A stretch of DNA of 64,000 nucleotides from Megaleporinus macrocephalus (GCA_021613375.1 CM038704.1:36019662-36083661), one strand, 5' to 3'; numbered from the stretch's first letter, positions 35,661 to 47,320 are shown. Made by a program: numbers and translations. The notes: generated from the sequence alone by a model not told the origin.

Positions 35661-37094
35661 CATCACTCATCATCTGATAAGCTTATCCTCAACATAAAAG
35701 ACCACATTTGTGAGCGGAGCATGAAAAGATCAATCGAAAAATAATTTTGAAACCACCGCTTCTATATTTTTGTGCTGTAGTGCATCTGTAATATGGCAGT
35801 GAGTTAGTCATGGCTGCACTCTCTGATCCTCAGCACACATTATTGCATTCTGATGAGTGAGGGCTTTTACAGCAATATTACAGGACAGAGGGAAAAAATA
35901 CATATAACCCACATCAGCACATTTACAGTAAAGCAATAACACAGTGCAGGCACAACATTACAGAGAGCATTAGTTTGCTGTGGTATGTTCTAAGGCTGGT
36001 GATCAGATTTCTGCTCAGTGTTCACTTTGTTCACTTTCATAATGATTATAATTTCAGATTTGCAAATAGAATGAGGCCTTTTGAAGAACATCAGCACAGG
36101 GCCATGCTAAAGTTTCAATAATGAAAGTTTAATATTTACTGAAATCTCATGGCTTTCAGTGACGTAACAATTCCTTGCGCTTTGCCAAGTCTGGTGCGTA
36201 TGGCTGTGTAGCCCTGCTAAATTTAACTGTACCCTAAGGGGTTAGAGATTCAGTGCTATAATAGCACCTACTGCTCAGCGAGTTGAGAAGGCCCCCTTAC
36301 CCCCCACTTCTCTCTCGTGCTAGAAAGACGTTTCGTATTTTCTCGGGTTCATACCGCTCCCGCGTGGAGTTCGCAGTTAAAAGACGTACAGGAGCCCCAA
36401 AAGAATGTTTAACAGAGAGAATTATCGTATTTCAGTTGAATCGCTTCATATTTTACAGCTATTATAGTGTTCAGAGCTCTGGTGAGTTTTTTTTTCTAAG
36501 CTAGTTAGCTTATGGTGCTACCTTTAGCTAACCATGCTGAAAAGTTATATCTTGAGAAGTGTGAAGAATGCAAAATGTGTATAACTAAAAAAAAAATAGT
36601 TGGAGTGAATCTAAAGCTTATTAGGCCACATAAGTGATGCTTTATGCTGACACTGGAGCTAACTGTTTCCGATTAGCATGTAGGCTAATGCGGCCAAGCC
36701 TTTCTTTTGTATGGCTTTTCTTAGACCTACAAATGTAAAATAATTTAATTGAGCTTATCTGTATTCTTTTCAGCGAAGAGTTTGTTGTGTTATGAGATTG
36801 TAAAGCTAGTTAAGTTCATAAAGACATGAAGTTTCTAAATACATTAGCATGAGCCTTTGCATTGTAATTGTTTTAGAAACGATGTTTTTTGATTGTTTTA
36901 ATTCATATTAGCGTGTTTCAGTACTGGATTAATATTTAACAACTTCATAATGTCTGCATTATGTTTTTTTCTGGACAAGTTTAGTAAGATTGAAGGAGAG
37001 ATGGCAAGCCAGCGACCCGCGTGATCCTGATCTCCCGCGCAGCAGCTCTGCAGGCAGCAGCAGGAATACGCAAAGAGAGAGAGAAAGAGACTGA
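35661..37094 (-). other. rptor intron 20, unassigned stretch
   Basis: A plus-strand open frame at 36283-36504 contains a donor-like CTCTG|GTGAGT at about 36480, but there is no recognisable protein family or downstream exon. Nothing else is seen. Confidence 0.4.
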
Positions 37095-37635
37095 GGGTGT
37101 GTCCGAAATCACCTACTTGCCTACTACTCAGTAGTGAAATCAGTAGGCGAGCGCAGCTAACATGTCCAAATGCCTAGTAGGCATTGAGTAGTAGGCGAAC
37201 AGTACCCGGATGACCTACTGAATCGGAAGCCATTTTTATGTAGGCAAAGACAGCACACAGCGCTATCCCATGATTCACCTGGAGCTGCGGATGAATTCAA
37301 AGCAGAGGAAAAAAACAGTGAAAAGCGTAACGTCAGCTGTGTGTACGTAGCTACGGCTAGAACTGCCGCAACAGAACTTAGCGCTACAGCTGAGGTAAAA
37401 AATTATTACATTCTTCCCGTTTCGTCTTCAAAATAGCATTTAAATCTGTCAGTAAACGAGGCTCTTAAATGAATAGCAAGATTTTTACGGTGGTGGTCTG
37501 ACGTCTTGACGTAGTACGTCCGATCTTGTGTGGCTACTAAAACCTACTGAAATTACCTACTAGTCTGCTGCTCGAGCAGGACGTACAGGGTCTAATCCAG
37601 TACCTACCGACTAGTAGGTGATTTTGGACGCATCC
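37095..37635. mobile_element. non-autonomous DNA transposon (MITE) with GGGTGTGTCC termini
   Basis: The left end GGGTGTGTCCGAAATCACCT and the right end AGGTGATTTTGGACGCATCC are inverted repeats. TGA flanks both sides (37092-37094 and 37636-37638), suggesting a 3-bp target duplication as in PIF/Harbinger elements. Internal CCTACT/AGTAGG motifs recur. There is no transposase. Confidence 0.7.
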
Positions 37636-37638
37636 TGA

Positions 37639-39195
37639 GATTTCCAGGGACACGCAATATTTTCAGCTGGACATTGACACACACACACACACTTATATAA
37701 ACGGACAGTTTTTTTATAAACAGAACTTAACGTGCACTGAATAAAAAGGGAAAAGACCACCCAGGTAGCGATTTTTTGGGGTTTATTTGTTTTTTTCTCA
37801 TTACAACTGTGGACCATAGCGCTACGTTTCTCTTTTGTTATTTTTTCTTCAAATGTCTACTCTGGTTGCAGATAATTTTCAACTCTTGAATACACCAGTA
37901 TACATTTCACCATTGTGTTTGTTGTGTCGCTGCTCAAAGAAAACCCTCCTTTTTCCAAACCTAGTTAGAAGCTGGGTGGATTTACTTAATTCATTTTTTA
38001 CTACCGTTCAATAGCACCTTGCTACAGTTATCACATTCGATGTTGGTTATAATTAAATTTGAATAATTCTATAATGCAAATTGAATGTCTACTTATAACA
38101 CCAACAGAAACTCTGTACTACTGAGGGTCAAGGCTGCCCCTTTTTGGGTCATCAGATTTTTCTTGGCTGCCTGCACTGTAACTGCATCAGTAATCACTCA
38201 ATGACCCATAATGCACTGCTGCGAGTGTACAGGATGTTCCTGTAGACTCCCTGAGCCCTGAAGCGCAGCGTTACCTGCTCGCTCTGTCAGCTCTCTGACA
38301 TCTACCCCTCCTCTACACGCGCTCTAGCGCTCGCTCGCAGCACTCCGTATGCGGGACACAGCCTCCCTCACAGGGTTATGCAAGAACAAGCCAAGGGGGG
38401 GAATAGAGAGAGGTCGAAGGGAAGAGAGGACGAAACAGAAAGAATCATTCGTTCAAAGGGGGGTTTAGAGGAGAAGGGAACCATGGAGCGTCCTCATATT
38501 CCACACAGAAAAAAAGAGGAATTGACAGAGAGACTGAGGGATAAAAGGAATGAAAGGGGAGAGAGGGTTTGAGGAACAGTAAGGCAGGGTCATCAGAAAG
38601 GATAAACCCTGAATAAACGTGCCGAGGAGCATGATGCTTACAGATAGGTGTACTCTATGATGGATTTGAGTAATCAGCATATTAACAATCTCTGAGGCAT
38701 GTAAAAAACTGCAGACCCCAGTTTTGTATCAGTAAAGATCTAGAAAAGACCTAAGGCTGCGCTAACACCACAGGTAAACATGGCCAAAATTTTAGGCCTG
38801 GGCCACGGAGCGATGTGGCAGTGGATGTAATCGAAATCATTGAGGACAGAGATGTTTAAAAGGTGATAGGTGCAGTGATGGGAAGCTTGCAGGAAACTAG
38901 AGAGGACTAATAATATTTACTTTGCTAATATTATTGCACACTATGTTTTATTCATTCTTAATATTAAAACATTGAATCAGTACAGGACCTTAAGAAGCTG
39001 CCGCAGGCAACACTATAGAAAAGTCTCTAGTGTGACATACCGCCTCAGTACATTCTCAGTACTCTCCGTACAGCTAAAGCAAGGATTCACTCATGTCCCA
39101 AAAGCTTGATTTCCATACGTCACTTTGCAACATGCAGATTTGGAAAAATGACAGCTTCATCTGTTTAGTGCTTTTTATTTTCTTCCTTGGATACT
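37639..39195 (-). other. rptor intron 20, unassigned stretch
   Basis: A short CA run lies at 37678-37691 and a purine-rich region at 38370-38575 creates a charged 64-codon open frame of no recognisable family. No element is identified. Confidence 0.45.
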
Positions 39196-40000
39196 AAACA
39201 TGGAAGGATTGATCGGCTATGTATCAGTATTGGCCGATTTTTAAACAAAATATGTGATTGGTGATCGGATGATATTTCTCCAAATTAGCCGATCCCAAGA
39301 CCCGATCAATGGCGTTAAACAAATGAGCCTAATTTCTGTATTTACAGCTAGCGTTTCATCCAGGTACAGGAGAAGCACCTTCCTGCAATTCCTATCTGAA
39401 CCGCTAGGTGGAAATACACACCCTTTCATACAGACTAAAGCAGTGGCCTCGCGAGAACAGTTTACGGCATGCGCTCATAGAAAATGTTTTAAAATGTCTC
39501 GTTGAGGAACCAAGACAAAGACATTTAACACTACTAATCTGATACGACACTGCACGCGGCTGAATACAGTGAGTATCAGCAAACAGCAGAGCACAAAACA
39601 AACAACGCAGAACACAGTGCAGACCAGATCTGACCGGTACGAACAGTACAGCAGCAACAATTCAAGATCTACATTTAATGATTGCAGATTGCTGTTTAAA
39701 ATAACCCAAAGTCTGTGTTTAATGACTGCAGTTTTTACTGCATTTATTTAATTAGCTTTTTTCGTTTTAAATTAAGGGTTTAAATTGAATGATTGCAGTA
39801 TTGGGGATATTTGTTTGATTTACTTTATTTATTTACTGTTAGTTTTGTTAAAATTCTGTTTCATATGAACTCGTTAAAAATGGTAATAAAACAGTTGCCT
39901 GCCGTGGCGTATACCCTGCCCTTTATCAGCTATCGGCCGATCTCACTGAAAGGTGATCGGCGATTGGAATCGGCCTTGAAAACGCTGATCAATCCATCTC
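39196..40000 (-). mobile_element. hAT-like element, second long copy, reverse orientation
   Basis: It runs from ATGGAAGGATTGATCGGCTA to AACGCTGATCAATCCATCTC and shares internal blocks with 18113-19028, including ATTTCTGTATTTACAGCTAGC-like and TTTTTACTGCATTTATTTAA. The terminal bases are diverged and no clear target duplication is visible. Confidence 0.75.
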
Positions 40001-40296
40001 ATGTGAGCTGTTCTCGCATGAGAAGGTTTTCAGTGGTGCAATAAGTCCATGCAGTCACATTGCAAAATTAACCAACATCACTCACAGCCTCAGGAACAGA
40101 CAGAGTCCCAGACCAATGGTTTTCGAAAGTACCAGGCATCAGTTCTTTGGGCTTAAAACAGGTTCCATGCTCGACCAAACGCACTCAACTCAGAGTAAGG
40201 AAAAAGCACTAGTGTGAAAGTGTTTCCCAGAGCTTCCAATGAGCTAAATTCTACATGTCTTTTTAAAGGCCTCTATAGCTGAATTCCAGAGTGACT

Positions 40297-40307
40297 CTTC
40301 ATCCCAC

Positions 40308-40363
<56 letters not shown>

Positions 40364-40376
40364 GTGAGATGAGGAG
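40297..40376. repeat. (TA)n microsatellite inside an inverted repeat
   Basis: About 24 TA units (40312-40360) are flanked by CTTCATCCCACCTTTA and its near-complement TAAAGGTGAGATGAGG, so the locus could extrude as a cruciform. Confidence 0.8.
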
Positions 40377-40658
40377 TTGCAGTTTTTAATGAGAAAATGT
40401 ATTAATTAATTAATTTATTAATTTATGGTAACACTGTTCAGGCCAGGTGGGACAAATGGTGTTGAAATCTGAGACATACTTGATGCAAAATAGTGTCACT
40501 GCAGTCTTAGTTATCAAATTGGAACCTATGTGACGATAATTAATTCATGATAATTTTGCTTTTGAGAACAAATGACGTATCTAACTAAAGAAGAACCAAA
40601 CTACCGGCTATTCAAAATTGTGTTTTCTTCAAGGACATTTTGAACAACAAATTTTACC

Positions 40659-40860
40659 ATGAATTCCACAAAGCTGATTGTTTTGACTGGAAGTTTGTTT
40701 TTCTTTGCATTCTTCTTCACGGCAGGTACGTGAAAGAAACTGAGCTGCCACAATTAAAATATACACAGAAGTACATAATTTCTTCTTTTGTGTAGGCTTG
40801 GGTCATTATGGTGTCTGTAATCTGTCCTCCAAGTTTAAAGTATTAATTTACACGTGTTAA
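40659..40860 (+). CDS. possible nested two-exon small secreted peptide (speculative)
   Basis: I do not recognise this gene. ATG at 40659 opens a signal-peptide-like segment, MNSTKLIVLTGSLFFFAFFF then TA, ending in phase 1 at a near-consensus donor GCAG|GTACGTG (40725/40726). A 70-nt AT-rich intron ends with the strong acceptor TTTCTTCTTTTGTGTAG at 40795. The second exon continues in frame as GLGHYGVCNLSSKFKVLIYT, C, stop at 40858-40860. The product would be about 43 residues, with a mature peptide of about 21 residues bearing two cysteines. A phase-1 intron after the leader is usual for secreted and Ig-type genes. It lies inside rptor intron 20 on the opposite strand. It may equally be a lone leader exon of a decayed gene, or chance. 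Confidence 0.22.
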
Positions 40861-41309
40861 TGTTAAATGTCATGTAAATGGAAAAAGGAATCATTGCTGG
40901 AAGTGGACACGGCTAAACTGGCCGGTGTTTTAAAAGGAAGAGTAACTAATGTGACCTCTGCATTTAAATCTATGATCTATGATCAGCAGATAAGGTTGGA
41001 AAAATGATCAGCAGATAAGGTTGAAAAACTGCACATTCAGTGGTGGAAAGTGCACAATCAGTGAGCGCGCTGCCGGCGCATTAGTGTGATATATAAGAAC
41101 GGTTGTTCCTCAAGTTACTGAGGAGGTCAATACAGAACATTATCATACTGTGTCAGCAACAACAGTCCATCCAAAACTACACAGAGAGAAATATAATGTT
41201 TTAGCACAGCTGGAGTGCATAACTCCCTTAATATAAACAACCATTACTGCGATGTGTGGACAATATAGCTCTAAGTATTTAAGTACACCTGACGCTTACA
41301 CCTATATGA

Positions 41310-42145
41310 GTTTGTTGGACACCACATTCCAAAGCCATGGGCTTATTTGACAGTGAAAATGGACGAGATGGCCTGATGTTCCACTTCAGTGCGGTTGAGG
41401 TCAGGACTTGAGGTGCAGGCCACTGGAGTTCCTCAATGTCAAACTCCTAAGACCACAGAGCTGGCTTGACGTACAGGGACACAGTCATGCTGGACCAGAA
41501 TAGTGTTCTTCCCCAAACTGATGCCACAATGTTGGAAGCATATAATTGCGTAAAACGTCTGCTGTAGTTTTAACATCACCTTTCACTGGAACTAAGGGTC
41601 TGAATGCAAAACTTAAACCCCGCCCTGGGCCATTAATCCCCTCCACCACCTTTTACTGCTGCCACTATGCTTTCTGGTAGACAGTGTTTTTCTGGATTTA
41701 TCCACCAAACTCAGATTCATCCATCAGACTGCCAAATGGTGTAGCTTGATTTATCCCTCCAGAGAACATGATTCTACTACACTGGAGTGCAGTGGCCGTG
41801 CTTTACACCAGCTGATCCAGCTGATGCTTGGCATTGCACATAGTGATCTTAGGCTTGTATGCAGCTGCTCGACCATGGAACTCTATTTAGTGAACAGTTC
41901 TTGTGCTGATGTTGCTTCCAGAAGAGGTTTGGAACCAAGTAGTAAGTGATGATATAGAGCATAAGGTAAATTTTGTATGCACTCCAGCACCCTGCTTCAT
42001 GAGCTTGGAGTCTACTGCTTTGCGGCTTAGCTGATGTTCCCCCAAATGTTCCCCCTTAACAATAATAGTACCTAAAGTTGTGCAGGTTGCAAGGGTGGTA
42101 TCCTGTGACAGCACCTCTTTTAAACCATTGAACTTAACAAAGGAA
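41310..42145 (-). mobile_element. degraded Tc1/mariner element, reverse orientation
   Basis: Blocks such as CACAGTCATGCTGGACCAGA, CTTCCCCAAACTGATGCC, CATCAGACTGCCAAATGGTG and GCTTTACACCAGCTGATCC, then AGCTGCTCGACCATGGAA are the reverse complement of a common teleost Tc1-like transposase gene. Indels and stops break every frame. Confidence 0.82.
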
Positions 42146-43049
42146 AAATATATCATTTAAACACTACATTTATTAGTACATATACTACTTTTGTCAGTTG
42201 AAATGGAAGAAAAGAAGTAGGAAGAAAATTTATCCTGAGCTAAAACTACTAATGGTGTAAAAGCTGCTACCCATGAGAGGGTATGAGGTAAAAGGCATCA
42301 CTGCAATAACATCTCTGACAAACAGGGCTATAAACGCACTATAGCTATATACATTACATTCAGCATTACAGCATCACTAACAGAACCTTCAGACAAGCTT
42401 CCACTCTACAAATGAACAGAGATCTGAAAGCACCTCAAATCCAGCGACACAGGAGAAAACCCAGCCAAAGGCCAACAGCACAAAGCATAAATGTCAATAT
42501 ACCCGAAAGGGTGGAGGGAGAGAGAAAGAGAGAGAGAGAGAGAGAGATAGAGATAAAACACAAAGAGAGTTATATATTATTGATACCCATTGCAGTTGCT
42601 GGTGACGCTCTCTGAGTTGAAGCGGCTTATTGACAAATTGTAAAAGAGAAAAATAAAACTAGCATAAGCCATATATGCAATATGTTCAAAGTTGTAACAC
42701 CACAACCACAATTACAGTCATAACAGGCTTTTTTGGATGATATAACACGATCATAGATAACACAAAGTATGCCAGAGAAGCAAGGCCTTGAAAGAGTGCA
42801 CGACAAAGTAAAGAAAGGGGGGCGAAGCAGTGCACTGTGGGAGCGAAGCCTGATAGAAAGGAAACTCTGACTGCAGTTACTTTCAGTATTCACCACAGGG
42901 ACGAGACAGTCAGAGGTTTTTCACTCTCTCACACATACTTGTGCTGCTTGTTGGAGCACATCTACAAATCTGTCAATCAGCAACATAGACACACACACAA
43001 ACACACAGGCCCAGAGAGTTTAGAACATTGAGCATTCAGCTATACCCAT
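42146..43049 (-). other. rptor intron 20, stretch before the 30-bp array
   Basis: A GA run lies at 42518-42547 and a CA run near 42990. No gene is recognised. Confidence 0.5.
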
Positions 43050-43960
43050 TTCCATGGTTACACTACACACATCTCCAAGGTTATATGAGAAACTACACCC
43101 TTTTACAAAGTTATAAGAAATGCTACATGCATCTTCGAGGTTACGAGGCACACTACACACGTTATTAAAGTTAAACACAATTTTCAGTCATGTAGTACAC
43201 TGCATTATTTTCAAGGCAATGCGGTACATTACACACATATCCACACATCTCTCAAGTTGTCAAATACTACAAACGTTTCCAAAGTTACAAGGTACACTAC
43301 ATACATTACCAACAGTATGCGGTACACTACACACATTACCAACAGTCTGCGGTACACTACACACGTTACCAACAGTATGCGGTACACTACACACGTTACC
43401 AACAGTATGCGGTACACTACACACATTACCAACAGTCTGTGGTACACTACACACATTACCAACAGTCTGCGGAACACTACACACATTTCCAAAGTTATGC
43501 GGTACACTACACACATTTACAAAGTTATGCGGTACACTACACACATTTACAAAGTAATGCGGTACACTACACGCATTTACAAAGTAATGCGGTACACTAC
43601 ACACATTTCCAAAGATATGCGGTACACTACACACATTTCCAAAGTTATGCGGTACACTACACACATTAACAACAATATGCGGTACACTACACACATTTTC
43701 AAAGTTATGCGGTACACTACACACATTTTCAAAGTTATGCGGAACTCTACACACATTAACAACAGTATGCGATACACTACACACATTAAACATTTCCAAA
43801 GTTGTGCGGAACCCTACGAACATTTCCAAAGTTGTGCGGAACCCTACGAACATTTCCAAAGTTGTGCGGAACCCTACACACATTTCCAAAGCTGTGCGGT
43901 ACACTACACACATTTCCAAAGGTATGCGGTACACTACACACATTACCAAAGTTATATGGT
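43050..43960. repeat. 30-bp minisatellite, about 30 copies
   Basis: The unit is TATGCGGTACACTACACACA then TTACCAACAG (30 bp), with subtypes ending TTTCCAAAGT, TTTACAAAGT, TTAACAACAG and TTTTCAAAGT. Because 30 is divisible by three, long open frames (up to 239 codons on plus and 229 on minus) exist on both strands; they are artefacts of the array. The array ends about 50 bp from the exon 20 donor. Confidence 0.95.
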
Positions 43961-44008
43961 TCTATTAAGGCATTAATATTAAGCATGTGTACAGTGCGGT
44001 GTGCTAAC

Positions 44009-44164
44009 CTATGAGTGAGTTGAGGGAGGAGTAGGAGCTGACTCTCCTCATCTTATCGATAGTCTCAAAGGACAAGATGTACTCATCATTGTCAGGACTT
44101 CCCAGAGTACTGCTGGCACTGCTGCTGGCACTCAGGTTACCCGGAGAAAAGGTCACAGGGCCAC
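44009..44164 (-). CDS. rptor: rptor exon 20 (inferred number), second AMPK site
   Basis: The exon is 156 nt, phase 1 to 1, from GPVTFSPGNLSASSSASSTL to SSYSSLNSLI. It contains KMRRVSSYSSL, the second AMPK site (human S792), with M at -5, R at -3/-4 and L at +4 intact. A790 of human is valine. The acceptor ends TCCCAG and the donor is ATAG|GTTAGC. A 30-bp minisatellite ends about 50 bp beyond the donor. The following 12.5 kb intron is the largest between visible exons. Confidence 0.96.
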
Positions 44165-44604
44165 CTGGGAAAAGAAAAGAAAAAGATGAGTCACGTGACC
44201 ATTTTGGACATCATGGCATTACGACCTGACCGCTCTGCGTCAGCAGCAAATGAACCCCTTTGCACCCCAAGTGACGGCGGTAAATGCTTTTAACTCTCAC
44301 CGTTCATTTCAGAACTCAGAACAAAAGCAGGACAACGCAATGGGCATTTTATAAAATGCTATATGGTGCTACAGTCATTTGAGGTTAACTGTAAGCTTTA
44401 GTTGTTAAATACTTAAATCAGGTATTTGAATAAATCAGTGTGTAGTGTGCATGTGTGTGAAAAGACGTTCTAGTGAAGGGATCTTTTTTCTTACATCAAG
44501 GGAAATGAAACTTTTTACAATTTACAACTACTGCAGCTGCTCTAATCAACAGAGAATAAGAGTCTAAAAATGTTTTCAAGTAATTCAGATGTAGCATTCA
44601 GAGC

Positions 44605-44705
44605 CGAAAATGAGCTTCACTGCCCGAACCGGGATTTGAATCCTAAGCTTCAGCATAAAAAGGCTGCAATGTTACCCAACATGCCATCTTATTGCTTTGA
44701 GACTG
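44605..44705 (-). mobile_element. tRNA-derived SINE head or tRNA pseudogene
   Basis: On the minus strand TGGCATGTTGGGTAACATTG resembles a pol III A-box region and GGATTCAAATCCCGG a B-box, about 40 nt apart, as in tRNA. No clean acceptor stem or anticodon arm can be folded by eye. Confidence 0.45.
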
Positions 44706-44939
44706 GCAGTTAAACCTCAACCGGGGTCTGCATAATAAAAAACAACAAACCTGGTTCAGCAAGTTATCAGCTCCCCTCACTGCCATTTGATTCTTTTTGC
44801 TTAAAATAACTACTTTATGTAACGTGAGGCTGTCCTAAAAAGATCACTGGTACATTGGTGCTTGACAGAATTTCCAGAGCTGTGGACACATCTAAGCAGA
44901 ACTGTATATAAAAATATTTCAGGCAAAATAATAATTCTA

Positions 44940-45450
44940 CAGCTGGTCAAATTTACTAAATCAGTCTAACATGCTTAGATATATCACTATATATTACTAA
45001 ATCAGCCTAAAACACAAAGATAAATGAAAAGATTAACTATAGCGAAAAGATAAATCACTAAAGCGTCCCAAAACACGCACACAAAAAATATGCAAAACAC
45101 TAAAACACAAGAATAAGCCAGTAAATTGGCCTAAAATGTAAAGACCAATCTCAGAATCAGCCTAAAACATAGATGTATATCAAAAACTACGCATTAACAA
45201 AAATAAATCACAAATTCAACCAAAAAACAAAGATAATGTCTAAATTAGCCTAAAATGGAGAGATAAAACATTAAATTGGCTTAAAATAAAAACCTAAACC
45301 ATTAAATCGGTCAAAAATGCAAATTTAAATCTGGCCTAAAACATAACATTTACCAGCAAAATTAGACCAAAGCACAAAGATAAACATCAAAATCAGACAA
45401 AGCCACAAAGATAAATTACTAAATTGGCCTAAAACGCAAAGACTTATCCC
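44940..45450. repeat. degenerate tandem repeat, unit about 35-40 bp
   Basis: Units like AAATCAGCCTAAAACACAAA then GATAAATCACT recur a dozen times with heavy divergence. Confidence 0.75.
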
Positions 45451-46084
45451 TCCAGATCTGGTTCGGTCTCTTTTTATCATGCAATAAAGGAGCGTCAGAC
45501 CTGAACAAGGTAAACATCTTGTGAGATACAAAAACTATTTGTTTAAAAAAACGGATATTTAAAAATATGAAGTGCTTAGAATACCCATGCTTAATTAGTT
45601 TTGTGTGGAGAATGTAATGTTCTCTGCTGTAGACCAAGACCACCTGAGCTACATGAGCTTCATCAGACACTGAATGGTCTCACTGAATGAGCTAAATAGA
45701 GTTATTAAAAGGGAAAGATCCAAAAAACCTGCAGTGAAAATCAGTCTGCATGTTGTGCCTTTGAGCAGAGTGCCTAACCCTGAACTGCTCTAGAGGAGCT
45801 GCTCACACTCCTAAATCATTTACACTCAGATAACTCGCCGAGTGAAATCGCCCTTCATTCAAAAGTTCTGACCTTCATTTTAATTCTTAACTATAAATAG
45901 TAAATTAATAATTATTTTTTAAAAATCTCCTGGGGGTGGGGGATGTGTAAATCCTCTGAAAGCTGCAGTGATCCATTTGCTTCCTTATAGCCATGAACAG
46001 CACAATGTTTCACAGATCTCACATCTTCCACTCCAACAACTGTAACAAGTCTGTCTGCTGCAACAGCACTCGGCATCACTCGGT

Positions 46085-46530
46085 AGTTTGGGCTAAACTA
46101 CTGTAGACCGAATAGGCTGTTGACAGGGCAAAGGTTAAACTGCTGTAGGCGACAGGGCTGTGGCTAAACTGTTGCTGGCATGATAGGGGCAGGGCTGAAC
46201 TGTTGAAGGCTGAATGGGCGGGACTAAACTGCTGCAGGCTGAATGAGCGGGTCTAAACTGTTGAAGGGTGAATGGGCAGGGGCTAAACTGCTGTAGCCTA
46301 AATGGGTGGGCTAAGCTCCTGTAGGCTGAATGAGTGAGGCTAAGATGCTATAGACTGATTGGGTGTGGCTAAACTGCTGTATGATGAAAAGGTGAGGCTA
46401 AACTTCTGTAGGCTGAATGGGTGGGGCTAAACAGCTGTAGGCTGAATAGGTGGGGCTAAGATGCTGTAGGCTGAATGGGTGGGGTTAAACTGCGGTATGA
46501 TGTAAAGGTGAGGCGAAACTGCTATAGGCT
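46085..46530. repeat. degenerate tandem repeat, unit about 29-30 bp
   Basis: About fifteen copies of GGCTGAATGGGTGGGGCTAA then ACTGCTGTA, ending about 145 bp from the exon 19 donor. Confidence 0.85.
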
Positions 46531-46674
46531 GAGGCTTAAAAAAAAAAAGAAATAATAAAAAAGTACAAATAAAGTTTACAGCATCTTGAAACCATAACTG
46601 CACATAGCCCTTTCAAATAAAAGAACAAAAAACGATGACAAGTGGTTAAACAGATTTTTCCTTCATTAGCTCAC

Positions 46675-46809
46675 CTTCCTCGTTAAGGTTGAGGTTCTGC
46701 AGACTCTTGTTGAGGTTCCGTGCGGTGGTGGCTGCCCGGATATTGGTGTAGGAGTTCACTGACCGCAATCGAGGGATGGCCGGGCTTTCTCTCATCGGAG
46801 TCAGATTTC
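46675..46809 (-). CDS. rptor: rptor exon 19 (inferred number), AMPK/RSK phosphosite linker
   Basis: The exon is 135 nt, phase 1 to 1, from GNLTPMRESPAIPRLRSV to NKSLQNLNLNEE. It carries the regulatory linker. LTP (human T706), ESP (S711) and the PRLRSVNSY motif are visible. S719 and the AMPK-targeted S722, which recruits 14-3-3 under energy stress, are retained with R at -4 and L at -5. The residue equivalent to S721 is asparagine. The donor GAAG|GTGAGC is strong. Confidence 0.95.
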
Positions 46810-46979
46810 CTGGCTCTTAAAAGAACAGACCATTTGCAATTAGAACATTAAAGAACCAACCCCTGACCAACCCATCTTTATCCCTTAGAATTCAAAAGAC
46901 TGATTTTGCTACATATACATGGCCATGATTAATAGATCATTAGATCAAGTTTAACCTCTATAGGTTGCTGGTCTGAGGC

Positions 46980-47320
46980 ATTCAGGTGTGAGTTAACACA
47001 ATGCCAAGGAGGGGAGAAATCAGCAGTGATCTTAGTGAAGCAACAGTTGCTGCCCATCAACCCGGTAAGGGTTATAAGGGCATTTATAAAGCCAAGAATT
47101 TGAAGTTCATCATTCTACAGTAAGAAAGATTTATCACAAGTGGAAATCATTCAAGATGGTTGCCAATCCTCCCAGCAGTGGACGTCCCATCAGATTCACC
47201 CCAAGGTAACACTGCAAAGTGCAATGCTCAGAAAAACTGAAAAAACCTAATTATATCTCAGACTTTGCCAGCCTCAGCTGCCATGTTACATGTTCAAGTT
47301 CATGATCATGAACACGAGGT
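46980..47320 (+). mobile_element. Tc1/mariner fragment (transposase N-terminal region)
   Basis: This is in intron 18. A plus-strand reading begins MPRRGEISSDLSEATVAAHQ then PGKGYKGIYKAKN, the helix-turn-helix end of a teleost Tc1-like transposase, and breaks soon after. Continuing homology (TCATTCTACAGTAAGAAAGA, AGTGGACGTCCCATCAGATT) runs on to about 47310. The catalytic part is absent. Confidence 0.8.

Larger units (their letters stand above)
44165..46674 (-). other. rptor intron 19
   Basis: No gene is seen. It contains a tRNA-like segment at 44605-44705, a degenerate array at 44940-45450 and another at 46085-46530. Confidence 0.65.

Noticed and set aside
36283..36504. Plus-strand frame ending at a donor-like CTCTG|GTGAGT
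   Set aside because: No protein family, no matching downstream exon found; kept only as a note in the intron entry.
43050..43960. Possible CRISPR-like direct repeats
   Set aside because: Units are contiguous with no unique spacers and the genome is eukaryotic; this is a minisatellite.
43257..43976. Open frames of 239 and 229 codons on opposite strands
   Set aside because: They are translations of a 30-bp tandem array; every residue pattern repeats with period 10 and no start, promoter or domain supports a protein.
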